Source: Alkanindiges illinoisensis
GTDB lineage: Bacteria; Pseudomonadota; Gammaproteobacteria; Pseudomonadales; Moraxellaceae
Direction: 5' to 3'
NCBI RefSeq assembly: GCF_004377485.1
Contig: NZ_SNTY01000025.1
Span: 140,940-204,939, forward strand
DNA: 64,000 nt
Shown: in pieces, positions 38,566-47,118 of the stretch
How positions within the stretch are numbered: the stretch's first letter is position 1
Layout of the letters: each line of letters begins with the position of its first letter
The notes under the pieces: model-generated
The model's input: the letters and a program-made list of their open reading frames with translations, nothing else
Told to the model about the DNA's origin: nothing
The model's database searches: none
Program-made: the position numbers and the translations under genes

Positions 38566-40035
38566 ATGCTAGCTTTGCAAAAGAATATTTTGAATCATTT
38601 CTTTTTGGGGAAGTTGCCCGGCAACGTGCCACAGGCAGATGCAGCACAACCTCAAACCTATCGTCAGTTTTACCAGAATTTTTTACAGGCTTATCCCGGG
38701 GCGTCAACCATCCGTCAGGCCAAGGCCTTTTTGCAGCAGCAACTGGGCTGGGTGGCTAAACAGCATTGCGACCTGCCGGAAAATCCGGAAGATTTACCGC
38801 AATGGATGCAGCAGCATACCGAGCGCACCGGCTATGCCTACCAGCAATATTTAAAATCGCGCAAGCAGGGCGCGCCACGTCGCTATTTTGCCAACAAGAG
38901 CGAAGCCTTACTGTTTTTACAGCATGTTGAACCCACTAAACGCGTGGATGGTTCATGGCTGTATGGCACCTTGCAATCATGGCATGACATCAATTGTCAC
39001 CAGTTGATCCGTACCTATCTGGATGAGCTGGGCAATGGCCTGTCCGCGCAAAACCATGTGCTGCTCTATCAGCAACTGATGTCAAAAGAAGGCATTCCAC
39101 TGGCTACCAACCTGCCGGATGAATATTATCATCAGGGCTGCATTCAGCTGGCGCTGGGCTTGCTGGGTCAGGATTTTATGCCGGAAGTGATTGGCTTTAA
39201 TCTGGGTTATGAACAAATGCCGCTGCATTTGCTGATTACCACTTATGAGCTGGATGAACTGGGCATTGACCCATATTATTTCAGCCTGCATGTGACTGTA
39301 GATAATGCGCACAATGGCCATGCCCAGCAGGCAGTTGAAGCCGTGTATGCCATGCTGCCACTGTTTAAGGAGCGTGATGAGTTTTATCAGCGCATCCGAC
39401 GCGGCTATATGCTGAATAATCTGGGCATGAGCACCGAGCAGATTATTGAAAGAATTGACTTAAAAGAAGCCATTACCGATGTGTTCCGCCATAAGGCAGT
39501 GGTTGGCCAGTTTGCCCATGGAAATTATTGCCGTCTGGCTGGTCGCTCAATTAATGAATGGCTGGCTGATAGTGATCAGATTGGCAGCTTTGTTGACGTG
39601 CTGGAAGAAACCGGCTGGATCAAGCGCCATGAAAATCCGGAAAACAGCCGCTTTTGGCACCTGATTCATGGTGAAAAAGCAGTCATGTTTGGGGTATTTA
39701 GCAATGCCGAACAGCAAATTATCTACGACTGGATTGCAGGTGACTGGCTCAACAGCCCTGAGGCGCCACGCATTCGCCGCTATCGGGCCGTGCATCGCCA
39801 CGTTGAGATTGCCCCATCGCAGACACTGACTATCCAGCAGGCGCTCAACAGTAAAAATGCCGATCTGGCTGATCTGGCGCAAAAACTGGTAGAGCGCGAT
39901 AACTCTGAACAGGCGTTTTACCTGCTCATTCCCTATCTTGCGCCGTCATTACACACCAGTGTGGTGGGCTTATGGGCAACCCGGCAATTTGTTAGCCTGC
40001 TCAATCAGGAAGCCAATTTGCCGGTACAATCCTGA
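38566..40035 (+). CDS. Heme-oxygenase-like diiron protein (HDO superfamily, iron-containing redox enzyme)
   Basis: A 489-residue protein beginning at ATG 38566, behind AGGAA. The central region (about 135-262) reads as a heme-oxygenase-like helical bundle: TYLDELGNGLSAQNHVLLYQQL with Glu154 and His164, the pair EVIGFNLGYEQ with Glu207 and Glu216, and SLHVTVDNAHNGHA with His242, Asp246 and His249. These fit metal ligands of the HDO fold found in UndA, SznF and related oxygenases. Flanking regions of about 130 and 225 residues are unrecognised. It is divergent from the methyltransferase and ends with a hairpin. The reaction is unknown. Confidence 0.72.
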   Translation: MLALQKNILNHFFLGKLPGNVPQADAAQPQTYRQFYQNFLQAYPGASTIRQAKAFLQQQLGWVAKQHCDLPENPEDLPQWMQQHTERTGYAYQQYLKSRKQGAPRRYFANKSEALLFLQHVEPTKRVDGSWLYGTLQSWHDINCHQLIRTYLDELGNGLSAQNHVLLYQQLMSKEGIPLATNLPDEYYHQGCIQLALGLLGQDFMPEVIGFNLGYEQMPLHLLITTYELDELGIDPYYFSLHVTVDNAHNGHAQQAVEAVYAMLPLFKERDEFYQRIRRGYMLNNLGMSTEQIIERIDLKEAITDVFRHKAVVGQFAHGNYCRLAGRSINEWLADSDQIGSFVDVLEETGWIKRHENPENSRFWHLIHGEKAVMFGVFSNAEQQIIYDWIAGDWLNSPEAPRIRRYRAVHRHVEIAPSQTLTIQQALNSKNADLADLAQKLVERDNSEQAFYLLIPYLAPSLHTSVVGLWATRQFVSLLNQEANLPVQS

Positions 40036-40082
40036 CTGGTTTTAGCCTAAAAGTTTAAGCCTGACCGGATCAAGCACTTGGT

Positions 40083-40130
40083 CGCAATTCCCATCTGATT
40101 TTCGGATATTTCAAGGGAATTGCGGCTTTT
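40083..40130 (+). terminator. Terminator after the diiron protein gene
   Basis: CGCAATTCCC (40083-40092) pairs with GGGAATTGCG (40115-40124), followed by GCTTTTA. The stem is ten perfect base pairs with a 22-base loop. Confidence 0.65.
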
Positions 40131-40375
40131 ACATATGGATGCCTGGCTAAGTTCATTTCACTTTGTGTCATGGATGAGTTGTACTCTAACTAAAAGGCTG
40201 GCTCACATTTTCTGTGAATGTATTTTTTCTAATGCTGTTTAGCCAATGTGCTTTTTTAAAGAGCATGCTTTCGCAGAGAATCTGGCATTTAGGCAGAAAG
40301 ATGACAGTGCGGGCAGAATATGGCATGCTGAATTGCCTATTCAACCTCGTGTTGCCAGAGACCAGCACCAAGACA

Positions 40376-41194
40376 ATGACTAATGATCAATCCAAACCGC
40401 AAGGCACTTCACCTGTTGTGCCTGTTGCGGAAAATACCCTGACTCCCATGCCAACAGCGCAATCCAATGCACCGGACCAGCCAGACACTGTGCCCGATGA
40501 TCAAGATAAAGGCACGCCAGCAAAATCGGCCAGCAAGAAACCCGGCAGCCGCAGTGCCAGCAAGCGCCGCAGTTTTAAGGGCTTAAGTCTGGAGGAGCGC
40601 CAGAATGAGCGGCGTGAAAAGCTGATTGAAGCAGGCTTGCAGGTGTATGGTACACAAGGTTTTTTTTCGGTCACTGTGCGTGATGTGTGCAATGAGGCCA
40701 AGCTTACTGAACGCTATTTTTATGAGTCATTCAAGCGTAGTGAAGAGTTATTTAAGACCATTTATTTGCGCCTGATTGAACAGCTTCAGCAAAATATTCT
40801 GGCGGCTGTCATGCAAAGCAGGGCTGAAGCCCGCCTGATGATCGAAGCCGGTTTAACCGCCCTGTTCAAATCGCTACAGGATGACCCGCGCATGGCCCGT
40901 ATCCTGTTTATTGATGCAATTTTAGTGCATGAAATGCATGGCAACACCATTAATGAAGCCGTGTCGCGTTTTGATCGCATGATTCAGGCCTTTATGATGC
41001 TGATGTTTCCCAAGAAACCAGTGCCCAAGGCTGACCTGTCGCTATTGTCTACTGGGTTAAATGGGTTTGTCACTCACATTGCCATGCGCTGGGTGATTGG
41101 CGGCTTTCGTGAGCCACTGCCGCAGGTACTGGCAGCCTGTCAGGTGGCCTATTTATCGATATTGCAGTGGATGGAAAAAGAACCGCAGGAGTAA
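40376..41194 (+). CDS. TetR-family transcriptional regulator with a long basic N-terminal tail
   Basis: A 272-residue regulator from ATG 40376; the frame is open upstream to 40214 and the start is uncertain because no strong ribosome binding site is seen. Residues 1-75 are a disordered Pro/Thr/Lys-rich tail (for example KSASKKPGSRSASKRRSFKG), then the TetR helix-turn-helix: REKLIEAGLQVYGTQGFFSVTVRDVCNEAKLTERYFYESF. The ligand domain follows. Tails of this type occur in some Moraxellaceae TetR proteins. It may regulate the neighbouring HDO gene, but nothing proves it. Confidence 0.82.
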   Translation: MTNDQSKPQGTSPVVPVAENTLTPMPTAQSNAPDQPDTVPDDQDKGTPAKSASKKPGSRSASKRRSFKGLSLEERQNERREKLIEAGLQVYGTQGFFSVTVRDVCNEAKLTERYFYESFKRSEELFKTIYLRLIEQLQQNILAAVMQSRAEARLMIEAGLTALFKSLQDDPRMARILFIDAILVHEMHGNTINEAVSRFDRMIQAFMMLMFPKKPVPKADLSLLSTGLNGFVTHIAMRWVIGGFREPLPQVLAACQVAYLSILQWMEKEPQE

Positions 41195-41445
41195 TTCAAG
41201 CCACAGCCACTTTGTGCCCTGCGGAATTGACGTATACCTGTGCTTTATTTTGCTAAAACATGGCTTATTTCAGGCAAATTGCGACTTTTGCAATAAAACT
41301 GTCATCTTTTGCCTTTGTAATAGGACTGTCATATCACAAGCCTAAACCCTGAACCCATCAGGAGGCTTTATTAATCGCTGCATGATCCATAGCAAAATTA
41401 GCAATAGCGGAATCAAACACAGGTGATTCCAATAAGGGCATAACA
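41195..41445 (+). promoter_or_regulatory. phoB promoter region with two Pho boxes
   Basis: Two close matches to the 18-base PhoB box (CTGTCAT-AWAW-CTGTCAY): TTGCAATAAAACTGTCAT at 41288-41305 (15 of 18) and TTGTAATAGGACTGTCAT at 41315-41332 (14 of 18). They sit 114-158 bases upstream of phoB, so PhoB autoregulation is likely. Confidence 0.8.
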
Positions 41446-42153
41446 ATGAAAGATGATTATATTTTAATCGTGGATGATGAATCACCAATTCGCGAGATGA
41501 TTCACACCGCACTGGAAATGTCTGACTTTAGCTGTCAGCAGGCCGGTGATGCCAAACAGGCACACCAGATGATTGTAGACCAGCGTCCCTGCATTATCCT
41601 GCTGGACTGGATGCTGCCCGGCGGCACCAGTGGTGTGGATTTGTGCCGCCGCCTCAAGCGTGATGAAACACTGGCCGAAATTCCAGTGATTATGCTGACT
41701 GCCCGTGGCGAGGAAGACCATAAGGTGCAGGGTCTGGATGCCGGTGCCGATGACTACATGACCAAGCCTTTTTCTACCCGCGAGCTGGTATCACGCATCA
41801 AGGCTGTACTGCGCCGCAGCAATGCACTGAACAATGAAAAACTGATTGAAGCCGAAGATTTGCTGCTGGACCCGGTCAGCCAGCGGGTAAGCTATCAGGA
41901 AAAAATCATTGATATTGGCCCGACCGAATACCGTTTGCTGGCATTTTTTATGACCCATCCTGAGCGTGCCTATACCCGCGCGCAATTGCTGGATCAGGTG
42001 TGGGGCGGCAATGTCTATATTGAAGACCGTACCATTGACGTACATATCCGCCGCCTGCGCAAGATTCTGGAACCATATGGCGTAGAGCGTTTTGTTCAAA
42101 CCGTGCGCGGCACCGGTTACCGTTTTTCTACCCGTACCGATCAATACACCTGA
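41446..42153 (+). CDS. phoB: Phosphate regulon response regulator
   Basis: A 235-residue OmpR-type response regulator. The receiver domain has acidic Asp10 and Asp11, the phosphorylated Asp54 (LLDWMLPGG) and the lysine in MTKPFS. The DNA-binding winged helix is at about 130-230, with PERAYTRAQLLDQVWGGNVYIEDRTIDVHIRRLRK. The PhoB-type sequence and the Pho boxes before it identify it. It should switch on phosphate-starvation genes when phosphorylated by PhoR. Confidence 0.95.
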   Translation: MKDDYILIVDDESPIREMIHTALEMSDFSCQQAGDAKQAHQMIVDQRPCIILLDWMLPGGTSGVDLCRRLKRDETLAEIPVIMLTARGEEDHKVQGLDAGADDYMTKPFSTRELVSRIKAVLRRSNALNNEKLIEAEDLLLDPVSQRVSYQEKIIDIGPTEYRLLAFFMTHPERAYTRAQLLDQVWGGNVYIEDRTIDVHIRRLRKILEPYGVERFVQTVRGTGYRFSTRTDQYT

Positions 42154-42220
42154 TAGGCTATGCATCTTTATAATACCTTGCACAAGCAAGCGAATACCCT
42201 AGGGCCAGAACACATCCTGC

Positions 42221-43591
42221 ATGAATCTTAAAAGCCTTAATTTCAAGCGTTTTAACCTGAAAAACCTGCAACCGCAACGTCTTCCCCCTAACACCTTGCC
42301 CATCTGGCGTGATCTGGTGAAAGACCTGCGGCTGTGTCTGGTTCTGCTGATTATTGCTGCCGTGATTGGCTTGTTGAGCCATGCGCTGTGGCCCTGTCTG
42401 GTGATTGCACTGGTGCTGTTTATTGGCTTGCAGTTTCGTGCGTTTTACCAGATTTATTACTGGATCCGTTTTCAGCCCGAGCAGAACCCGCCCGAGCTGT
42501 CTGGTGTGCTGGGTGAAATCCTGTATTTGCTGTATCGCTACCAGCGTCAGGAAAAACAGGCCAAAACCGAACTGATCAATACCATTGCCCGCGCACAAAC
42601 CTCAATTTCTGCATTACAGGATGCCGTGGTACTCATTGACAGCAAGCAGCATCTGGAATGGTGGAATCCGGCTGCCGAACAGGTATTGGGCTTAAAAGCC
42701 GTGGATGTGCAGCGTCCGGTCCTCAATATTATCCGGGACCCGGAATTTGCCCATTATTTCGAAAACCTGCATGACTATCCGAATGGCATCAAGCTGGATT
42801 CCTGGGTGAAACCGCAGCATTTTATCCAGTGTGAAGTCACCCCATTTGGCGACCATGAATTCTTGCTGCTGGCCTATGATATTACTCATTTGCACCGGCT
42901 GGAACAAATGCGCAAGGACTTTGTGGCCAATGTGTCGCATGAGCTGCGCACCCCATTAACGGTGATTAGCGGCTATCTGGAAATGCTGGGCGAGCAGCAG
43001 GATGTCAGTGCGCGCTGGCAACGTGCCTTCAAGCAAATGCAGCAGCAAACCCGGCGCATGAATGCACTGGTTAATGACTTATTGCTGTTGTCGCGGCTGG
43101 AAAATGAGGAACTGACCAACAAGGATCAGGTCATTCATATGGCGTCCCTGCTGAATGAATTGTTTGATGATGCGCAAGCCTATAATAGCGATTATGGCCA
43201 TACCCTGAACCTGCATATCGAAAGCCATTGCAACCTGCTGGGATCAAAGCTGGAAATTGCCAGTGCCTTTAGCAACCTGATTACCAATGCCATTAAATAT
43301 ACCCCCAAGGGCGGCGTCATTCATATTGGCTGGTCGTCAGATCAGGAGCATGGCTATTTTTATGTGGAAGACAACGGCATTGGTATTGAGGCCTATCATA
43401 TTCCGCGCCTCACCGAACGCTTTTACCGGGTGGATAGCGCGCGCAGCCGTGATTCTGGTGGCACAGGACTGGGGCTGGCGATTGTCAAGCACGTGCTGGC
43501 GCAGCATGAAGGCTATCTGGACATCCAGTCTAAAATCGGGCAAGGCACCACCTTTAAAGCTGTCTTTGCCCAGTCGCGGCTGGTGGAATAA
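42221..43591 (+). CDS. phoR: Phosphate regulon sensor kinase
   Basis: A 456-residue histidine kinase (E. coli 431). Two membrane helices lie at about 38-55 and 58-76 without a large periplasmic domain. A cytoplasmic PAS domain follows (about 125-225). The HisKA motif FVANVSHELRTPLTV carries His240. The ATPase domain has N-box SNLITNAIKYTPKGG, G-boxes DNGIGI and GGTGLGLAIVKH. It follows phoB by 67 bases, forming the usual phoBR operon. Confidence 0.94.
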   Translation: MNLKSLNFKRFNLKNLQPQRLPPNTLPIWRDLVKDLRLCLVLLIIAAVIGLLSHALWPCLVIALVLFIGLQFRAFYQIYYWIRFQPEQNPPELSGVLGEILYLLYRYQRQEKQAKTELINTIARAQTSISALQDAVVLIDSKQHLEWWNPAAEQVLGLKAVDVQRPVLNIIRDPEFAHYFENLHDYPNGIKLDSWVKPQHFIQCEVTPFGDHEFLLLAYDITHLHRLEQMRKDFVANVSHELRTPLTVISGYLEMLGEQQDVSARWQRAFKQMQQQTRRMNALVNDLLLLSRLENEELTNKDQVIHMASLLNELFDDAQAYNSDYGHTLNLHIESHCNLLGSKLEIASAFSNLITNAIKYTPKGGVIHIGWSSDQEHGYFYVEDNGIGIEAYHIPRLTERFYRVDSARSRDSGGTGLGLAIVKHVLAQHEGYLDIQSKIGQGTTFKAVFAQSRLVE

Positions 43592-43617
43592 AACTGATCA
43601 TTTAATTCATCCAGGTT

Positions 43618-43694
43618 CAGTAACTTAGGTTTTGTAATTTGGGTTTTGTAATTTGGCGCCTGTAATTTTGTTCTTGTAACCTAGGGCTTGCATC
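43618..43694. repeat. Degenerate 14-bp tandem repeat after phoR
   Basis: Successive 14-mers begin at 43618, 43632, 43646, 43660, 43674 and 43688. The heptamer at each start reads CAGTAAC, TTGTAAT, TTGTAAT, CTGTAAT, TTGTAAC, TTGCATC, and the tails run TTAGGTT, TTGGGTT, TTGGCGC, TTTGTTC, CTAGGGC. The 14-base period is not a multiple of three, so this is not coding. Confidence 0.85.
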
Positions 43695-43754
43695 GGTAGA
43701 TGCAGTTGATTTAAAACAGCTTATAATTTTTTATCATTAAAAAAAGAGCACAAT

Positions 43755-44096
43755 ATGCAAGCACTTAAAAATACCCGAAATCAATGGATTGAAGCTTATT
43801 ATTCAGGCAACCATGCATTGCTTGAGATGCTGGAAACTGATGAGTTTTTTGTTCAGGAAAACAATCGTATGGCTAACAATGATTTGCGCTACCAGCAGAT
43901 TAAAAATTTAGTCAAGCGAGGCAAATGGCAACCGGAACGCTTACTGGAAAAAGACCTGCAATTTCATCAGCTCAGTGCTACAGAATACCGTGTGACAGGA
44001 ATAGTTTATTCAACGTCCATTCAAATCAGTATTGAAGAAAAATGGCTGTTTGAAAACGGCCAATGGCGTGCGGCTTCTTTAATAATGACTGCTTGA
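43755..44096 (+). CDS. Small NTF2-like/SnoaL-fold hypothetical protein
   Basis: A 113-residue soluble protein, no signal peptide. The pattern helix (RNQWIEAYYSGNHALLEMLETDEFFV), strand, helix, then beta strands with EKWLFENGQWRAASL resembles the NTF2-like (SnoaL/DUF4440) fold, often a small-molecule-binding or ketosteroid-isomerase-like domain. No catalytic residues can be assigned. It follows the 14-bp repeat. Confidence 0.65.
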   Translation: MQALKNTRNQWIEAYYSGNHALLEMLETDEFFVQENNRMANNDLRYQQIKNLVKRGKWQPERLLEKDLQFHQLSATEYRVTGIVYSTSIQISIEEKWLFENGQWRAASLIMTA

Positions 44097-44218
44097 GCCT
44101 GCCTATTAGCGTTATTATCTGACCAATTATTCTAAAAAGAATTTGCATGTTGCCAAGGAAACGCTGTTCCTCTATAACTAAAATCAACCCTCCAGAATTT
44201 GTGTGGTGAAGCCCTGTC

Positions 44219-45526
44219 ATGTCCGAAACCAGCCATGCCGTTCCCCAGCTTGCCCGCAGCCGTGCACTGGCCCAGATGGCTCTGATCATTGCTGCAAGCT
44301 GCTGGATTATTTTGCTGATTCTGGTGAAGTTTTTACCGGATTATGCCTGGCTGCTGCATATTCTCATGCTGGCTGCCGAAGCCGGTGTGGTGGGCGGGCT
44401 TGCCGACTGGTATGCCATTACCGTGCTGTTCCGCAATCCGTTTGGCAAGATGCCCCTGCCGCGCCTGCTGCGTGAACATACCGAAATCATTCCGCGCAAC
44501 AAGGCCCGCATTGCTGAATCCATGGGCCGTTTTGTGCAGGAAAACTTTTTGTCGCCGGACATTGTGCGCCAGTCGTTACAACGTACCGATGTCACTTTAA
44601 TGGCAGGTAATTGGCTGGCGCAGCCAGCCAATGCCCAGCAAATTACCGATTTGTTCCAGCAAACTGCCCCGCGCATTCTGGATTTTTTCGGGCAGGACAC
44701 CATTAGCGAGTTCATGCAAAAAAATATTGTGCAATGGGCTAAAAATACCGATATGCATCAACTCAGTAGCGAGCTGATCCGCGCGGTACTGGAAAATGAC
44801 TTCCATGAGGATGTGCTGCAACGCGGGCTGGATACGGCGCATGTGTGGGTAAAAAACAATCCGGAAAAAGCCCGGGCACTGGCCAGCCGTATGTTTAATG
44901 AATTGGGTGTAGGCACACTGGCATGGGGTGCTGGTCTGATAGGCATTGATGTGCAGCGCCGCATCATTAATGCCTTTATGCAAAAGGTAGAGCAAATTCT
45001 GGAAAACCCGGAACATCCGCTGCGCGTTGGGCTGGAACAGCAATCACAACAGCTGATGCTGGCCTTGCGTGACCCGGAATCCGCCGCTGCGCAACAGCTC
45101 AACAGTACCAAAAATGCCCTGCTGGACAGCCCGGCGGTGGTGAACTTTTTAACCGGGGCCATTGTCATCTTGCGCGATGCCATTAAGGGCGACCTGCAAA
45201 GTGAGCAGTCCGCCATTGCCCACAACCTGAAAACTGCCATTATCCGGCTGGGCAAAAACATTACAACCAGTCAGGACGTGCGTCGGGTGCTCAACCGCGA
45301 AATCGAAAAACTGGCGGTGACCTTTAGTACCGATTATGCCGACAAGGTAATTCGCTATATCAGCCAGCGCATTCATGAATGGGATTCACGCGAGATGATT
45401 GCCAAGATTGAAAGCGAAGTGGGTGGTGATTTGCACATGATTCGCGTGAATGGCGTGGTGGTGGGTGCATTTATTGGCCTGATTCTGGGAATTATCCGGG
45501 CGCTGGTTGAAAATATTCCAATGTAG
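44219..45526 (+). CDS. yjiN: DUF445-family membrane protein (YjiN-like)
   Basis: A 435-residue DUF445 protein. An N-terminal hydrophobic pair (about 23-65, with GVVGGLADWYAITVLFRNPFG as the family signature) and a C-terminal helix (about 407-432) flank a long alpha-helical, largely soluble middle. The glycine-rich AADWYA/VLFR block is the DUF445 hallmark, and length matches E. coli YjiN (426). Function unknown; the neighbouring gene is another DUF445 protein. Confidence 0.85.
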   Translation: MSETSHAVPQLARSRALAQMALIIAASCWIILLILVKFLPDYAWLLHILMLAAEAGVVGGLADWYAITVLFRNPFGKMPLPRLLREHTEIIPRNKARIAESMGRFVQENFLSPDIVRQSLQRTDVTLMAGNWLAQPANAQQITDLFQQTAPRILDFFGQDTISEFMQKNIVQWAKNTDMHQLSSELIRAVLENDFHEDVLQRGLDTAHVWVKNNPEKARALASRMFNELGVGTLAWGAGLIGIDVQRRIINAFMQKVEQILENPEHPLRVGLEQQSQQLMLALRDPESAAAQQLNSTKNALLDSPAVVNFLTGAIVILRDAIKGDLQSEQSAIAHNLKTAIIRLGKNITTSQDVRRVLNREIEKLAVTFSTDYADKVIRYISQRIHEWDSREMIAKIESEVGGDLHMIRVNGVVVGAFIGLILGIIRALVENIPM

Positions 45527-45570
45527 CGCCGCCATTTTTACCAGAAAGGTGTGACAGCGTTCATTAAAAT

Positions 45571-45610
45571 GATGATAATGGCGCCTAAGCGATGATAATG
45601 CCGCCTGAAT
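45571..45610. repeat. Two direct copies of a 20-base unit
   Basis: GATGATAATGGCGCCTAAGC (45571-45590) is followed by GATGATAATGCCGCCTGAAT (45591-45610). It is a tandem duplication of the intergenic region between the two DUF445 genes. Confidence 0.7.
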
Positions 45611-45710
45611 CATGAGCGATTCATGTTCAAGTCAGTCGTCCTGCTCTATTTAGCTTGTTTTTAATAAAAATCCGCGCATCTTCACGGCACAATAATCAGG
45701 ATTCACCTGC

Positions 45711-46943
45711 ATGTTCCAGTCAATTATTGCTGACTTTCACCAGCATTTGTGGCTTTACCTGTCCATTCCCTTTATCAGTGGCTTTATTGGTTATGTGACC
45801 AAGGTTATTGCCATTCAAATGATGTTTGCACCACTGGAATTCAAGGGAATCCGGCTGTTTGGCCTGCCCATTGGCTGGCAGGGCATTGTGCCGCGCAAGG
45901 CTGAAAAAATGGCCACTGTAGCCGTGGAGCTAATGACCAGCAAGCTGATCCGCCCTGAGGAAATTTTTGCACGGCTGGACCCCAAGCGCATTGCCAAGGA
46001 AATTGAACTGCCGATGATGGCGGCGGCAGCAGAAATTACCCGTGAAGTGGCGCAGGAATATCAGCCGGGCTTATGGGAAGGCATGCCGGAATTTGCCCGT
46101 AAGCGGCTGATTCGGCGGATACAAGCCAAGGCACCGGAAATTGTGGAACACATCATGACCGAAGTGCAAAAAGATGTGGCGCACTATTTTGACATCAAGC
46201 ACATGGTCATCAGCAACCTGCTCAAAGACAAACGCCTGCTTAATGAAATCTTTAAAAAAGTGGGCAAGCAGGAATTCAAGTTTTTTAGTAATGCCGGGTT
46301 TTTCTTTGGTTTTGGTATTGGTGTGATCCAGATGGTGTGCTGGGTGCTGTTCAAGCAACCGTGGATGCTGCCAGCCTTTGGGGGCTTTGTGGGCTTCTTT
46401 AGTGACTGGATTGCGCTACAAATGATGTTTCGGCCACTGCGTCCGAAAAAAATTCTGGGCGTTACCATTCAGGGCCTGTTTATCAAGCGGCAAAATGAAG
46501 TGGCTGCTGATTATGCTGCGCTGATTTCCAAGCAACTGCTGACCTCGCGCAACATGATGGAAGAGCTGTTTTCCGGCACCCATTCGGCACGGGTGATTGA
46601 ACTGGTGAGCCGCCATGTGAAACAGGAAATTGACTTGCAGGCCGGGATCGTGCGTCCGCTGGTGGTGTATGCCATGGGTGGTGAAAAATACCAGCGCCTC
46701 AAGGAACAGGTGGCCACCCGCATTATGGCGCAATTACCAGAAACCATGAAGCATGTGGAATCCTATGCCGAAGATGCGATGGATGTGCGCAACACGCTGG
46801 TGACCCGTATGCAGCAACTGACGCCGGAAGAATTTGAAGGCATGTTGCGCCCGGCCTTTAAGGAAGATGAATGGTCACTGATTATTGTGGGTGCTGTGCT
46901 GGGCTTTTTGGTCGGTGAAATGCAGATTCACTTGATGCTGTAA
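45711..46943 (+). CDS. DUF445-family membrane protein
   Basis: A 410-residue protein of the same family as its neighbour but a different subgroup. It has two copies of the signature, FISGFIGYVTKVIAIQMMFAPLEFKG near residue 22 and GFVGFFSDWIALQMMFRPLRPKK near residue 230. Membrane helices lie near the N-terminus, in the middle (GFFFGFGIGVIQMVCWVLF), and at the C-terminus (SLIIVGAVLGFLVGEMQIHL). The internal duplication of the signature is clear. Function unknown. Confidence 0.85.
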   Translation: MFQSIIADFHQHLWLYLSIPFISGFIGYVTKVIAIQMMFAPLEFKGIRLFGLPIGWQGIVPRKAEKMATVAVELMTSKLIRPEEIFARLDPKRIAKEIELPMMAAAAEITREVAQEYQPGLWEGMPEFARKRLIRRIQAKAPEIVEHIMTEVQKDVAHYFDIKHMVISNLLKDKRLLNEIFKKVGKQEFKFFSNAGFFFGFGIGVIQMVCWVLFKQPWMLPAFGGFVGFFSDWIALQMMFRPLRPKKILGVTIQGLFIKRQNEVAADYAALISKQLLTSRNMMEELFSGTHSARVIELVSRHVKQEIDLQAGIVRPLVVYAMGGEKYQRLKEQVATRIMAQLPETMKHVESYAEDAMDVRNTLVTRMQQLTPEEFEGMLRPAFKEDEWSLIIVGAVLGFLVGEMQIHLML

Positions 46944-47118
46944 TACTGAATCAAAAATGCTGTGGCAAAATTGATCAAAGCTTTTTGGTTTTGTAGTGCT
47001 GTGTTAAGCCAGCCTGCGAGTTGTTTATAAAATAGTGACTTAGTAATGACTTGGGTTGGGTCAGCCTGTTATAACAGTTTTTGTGACTCTTTAAACTGAT
47101 CTTAGGCGTAATTATTCC

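Noticed and set aside
43618..43694. CRISPR array
   Set aside because: The repeats are 14 bases with no spacers and no cas genes.
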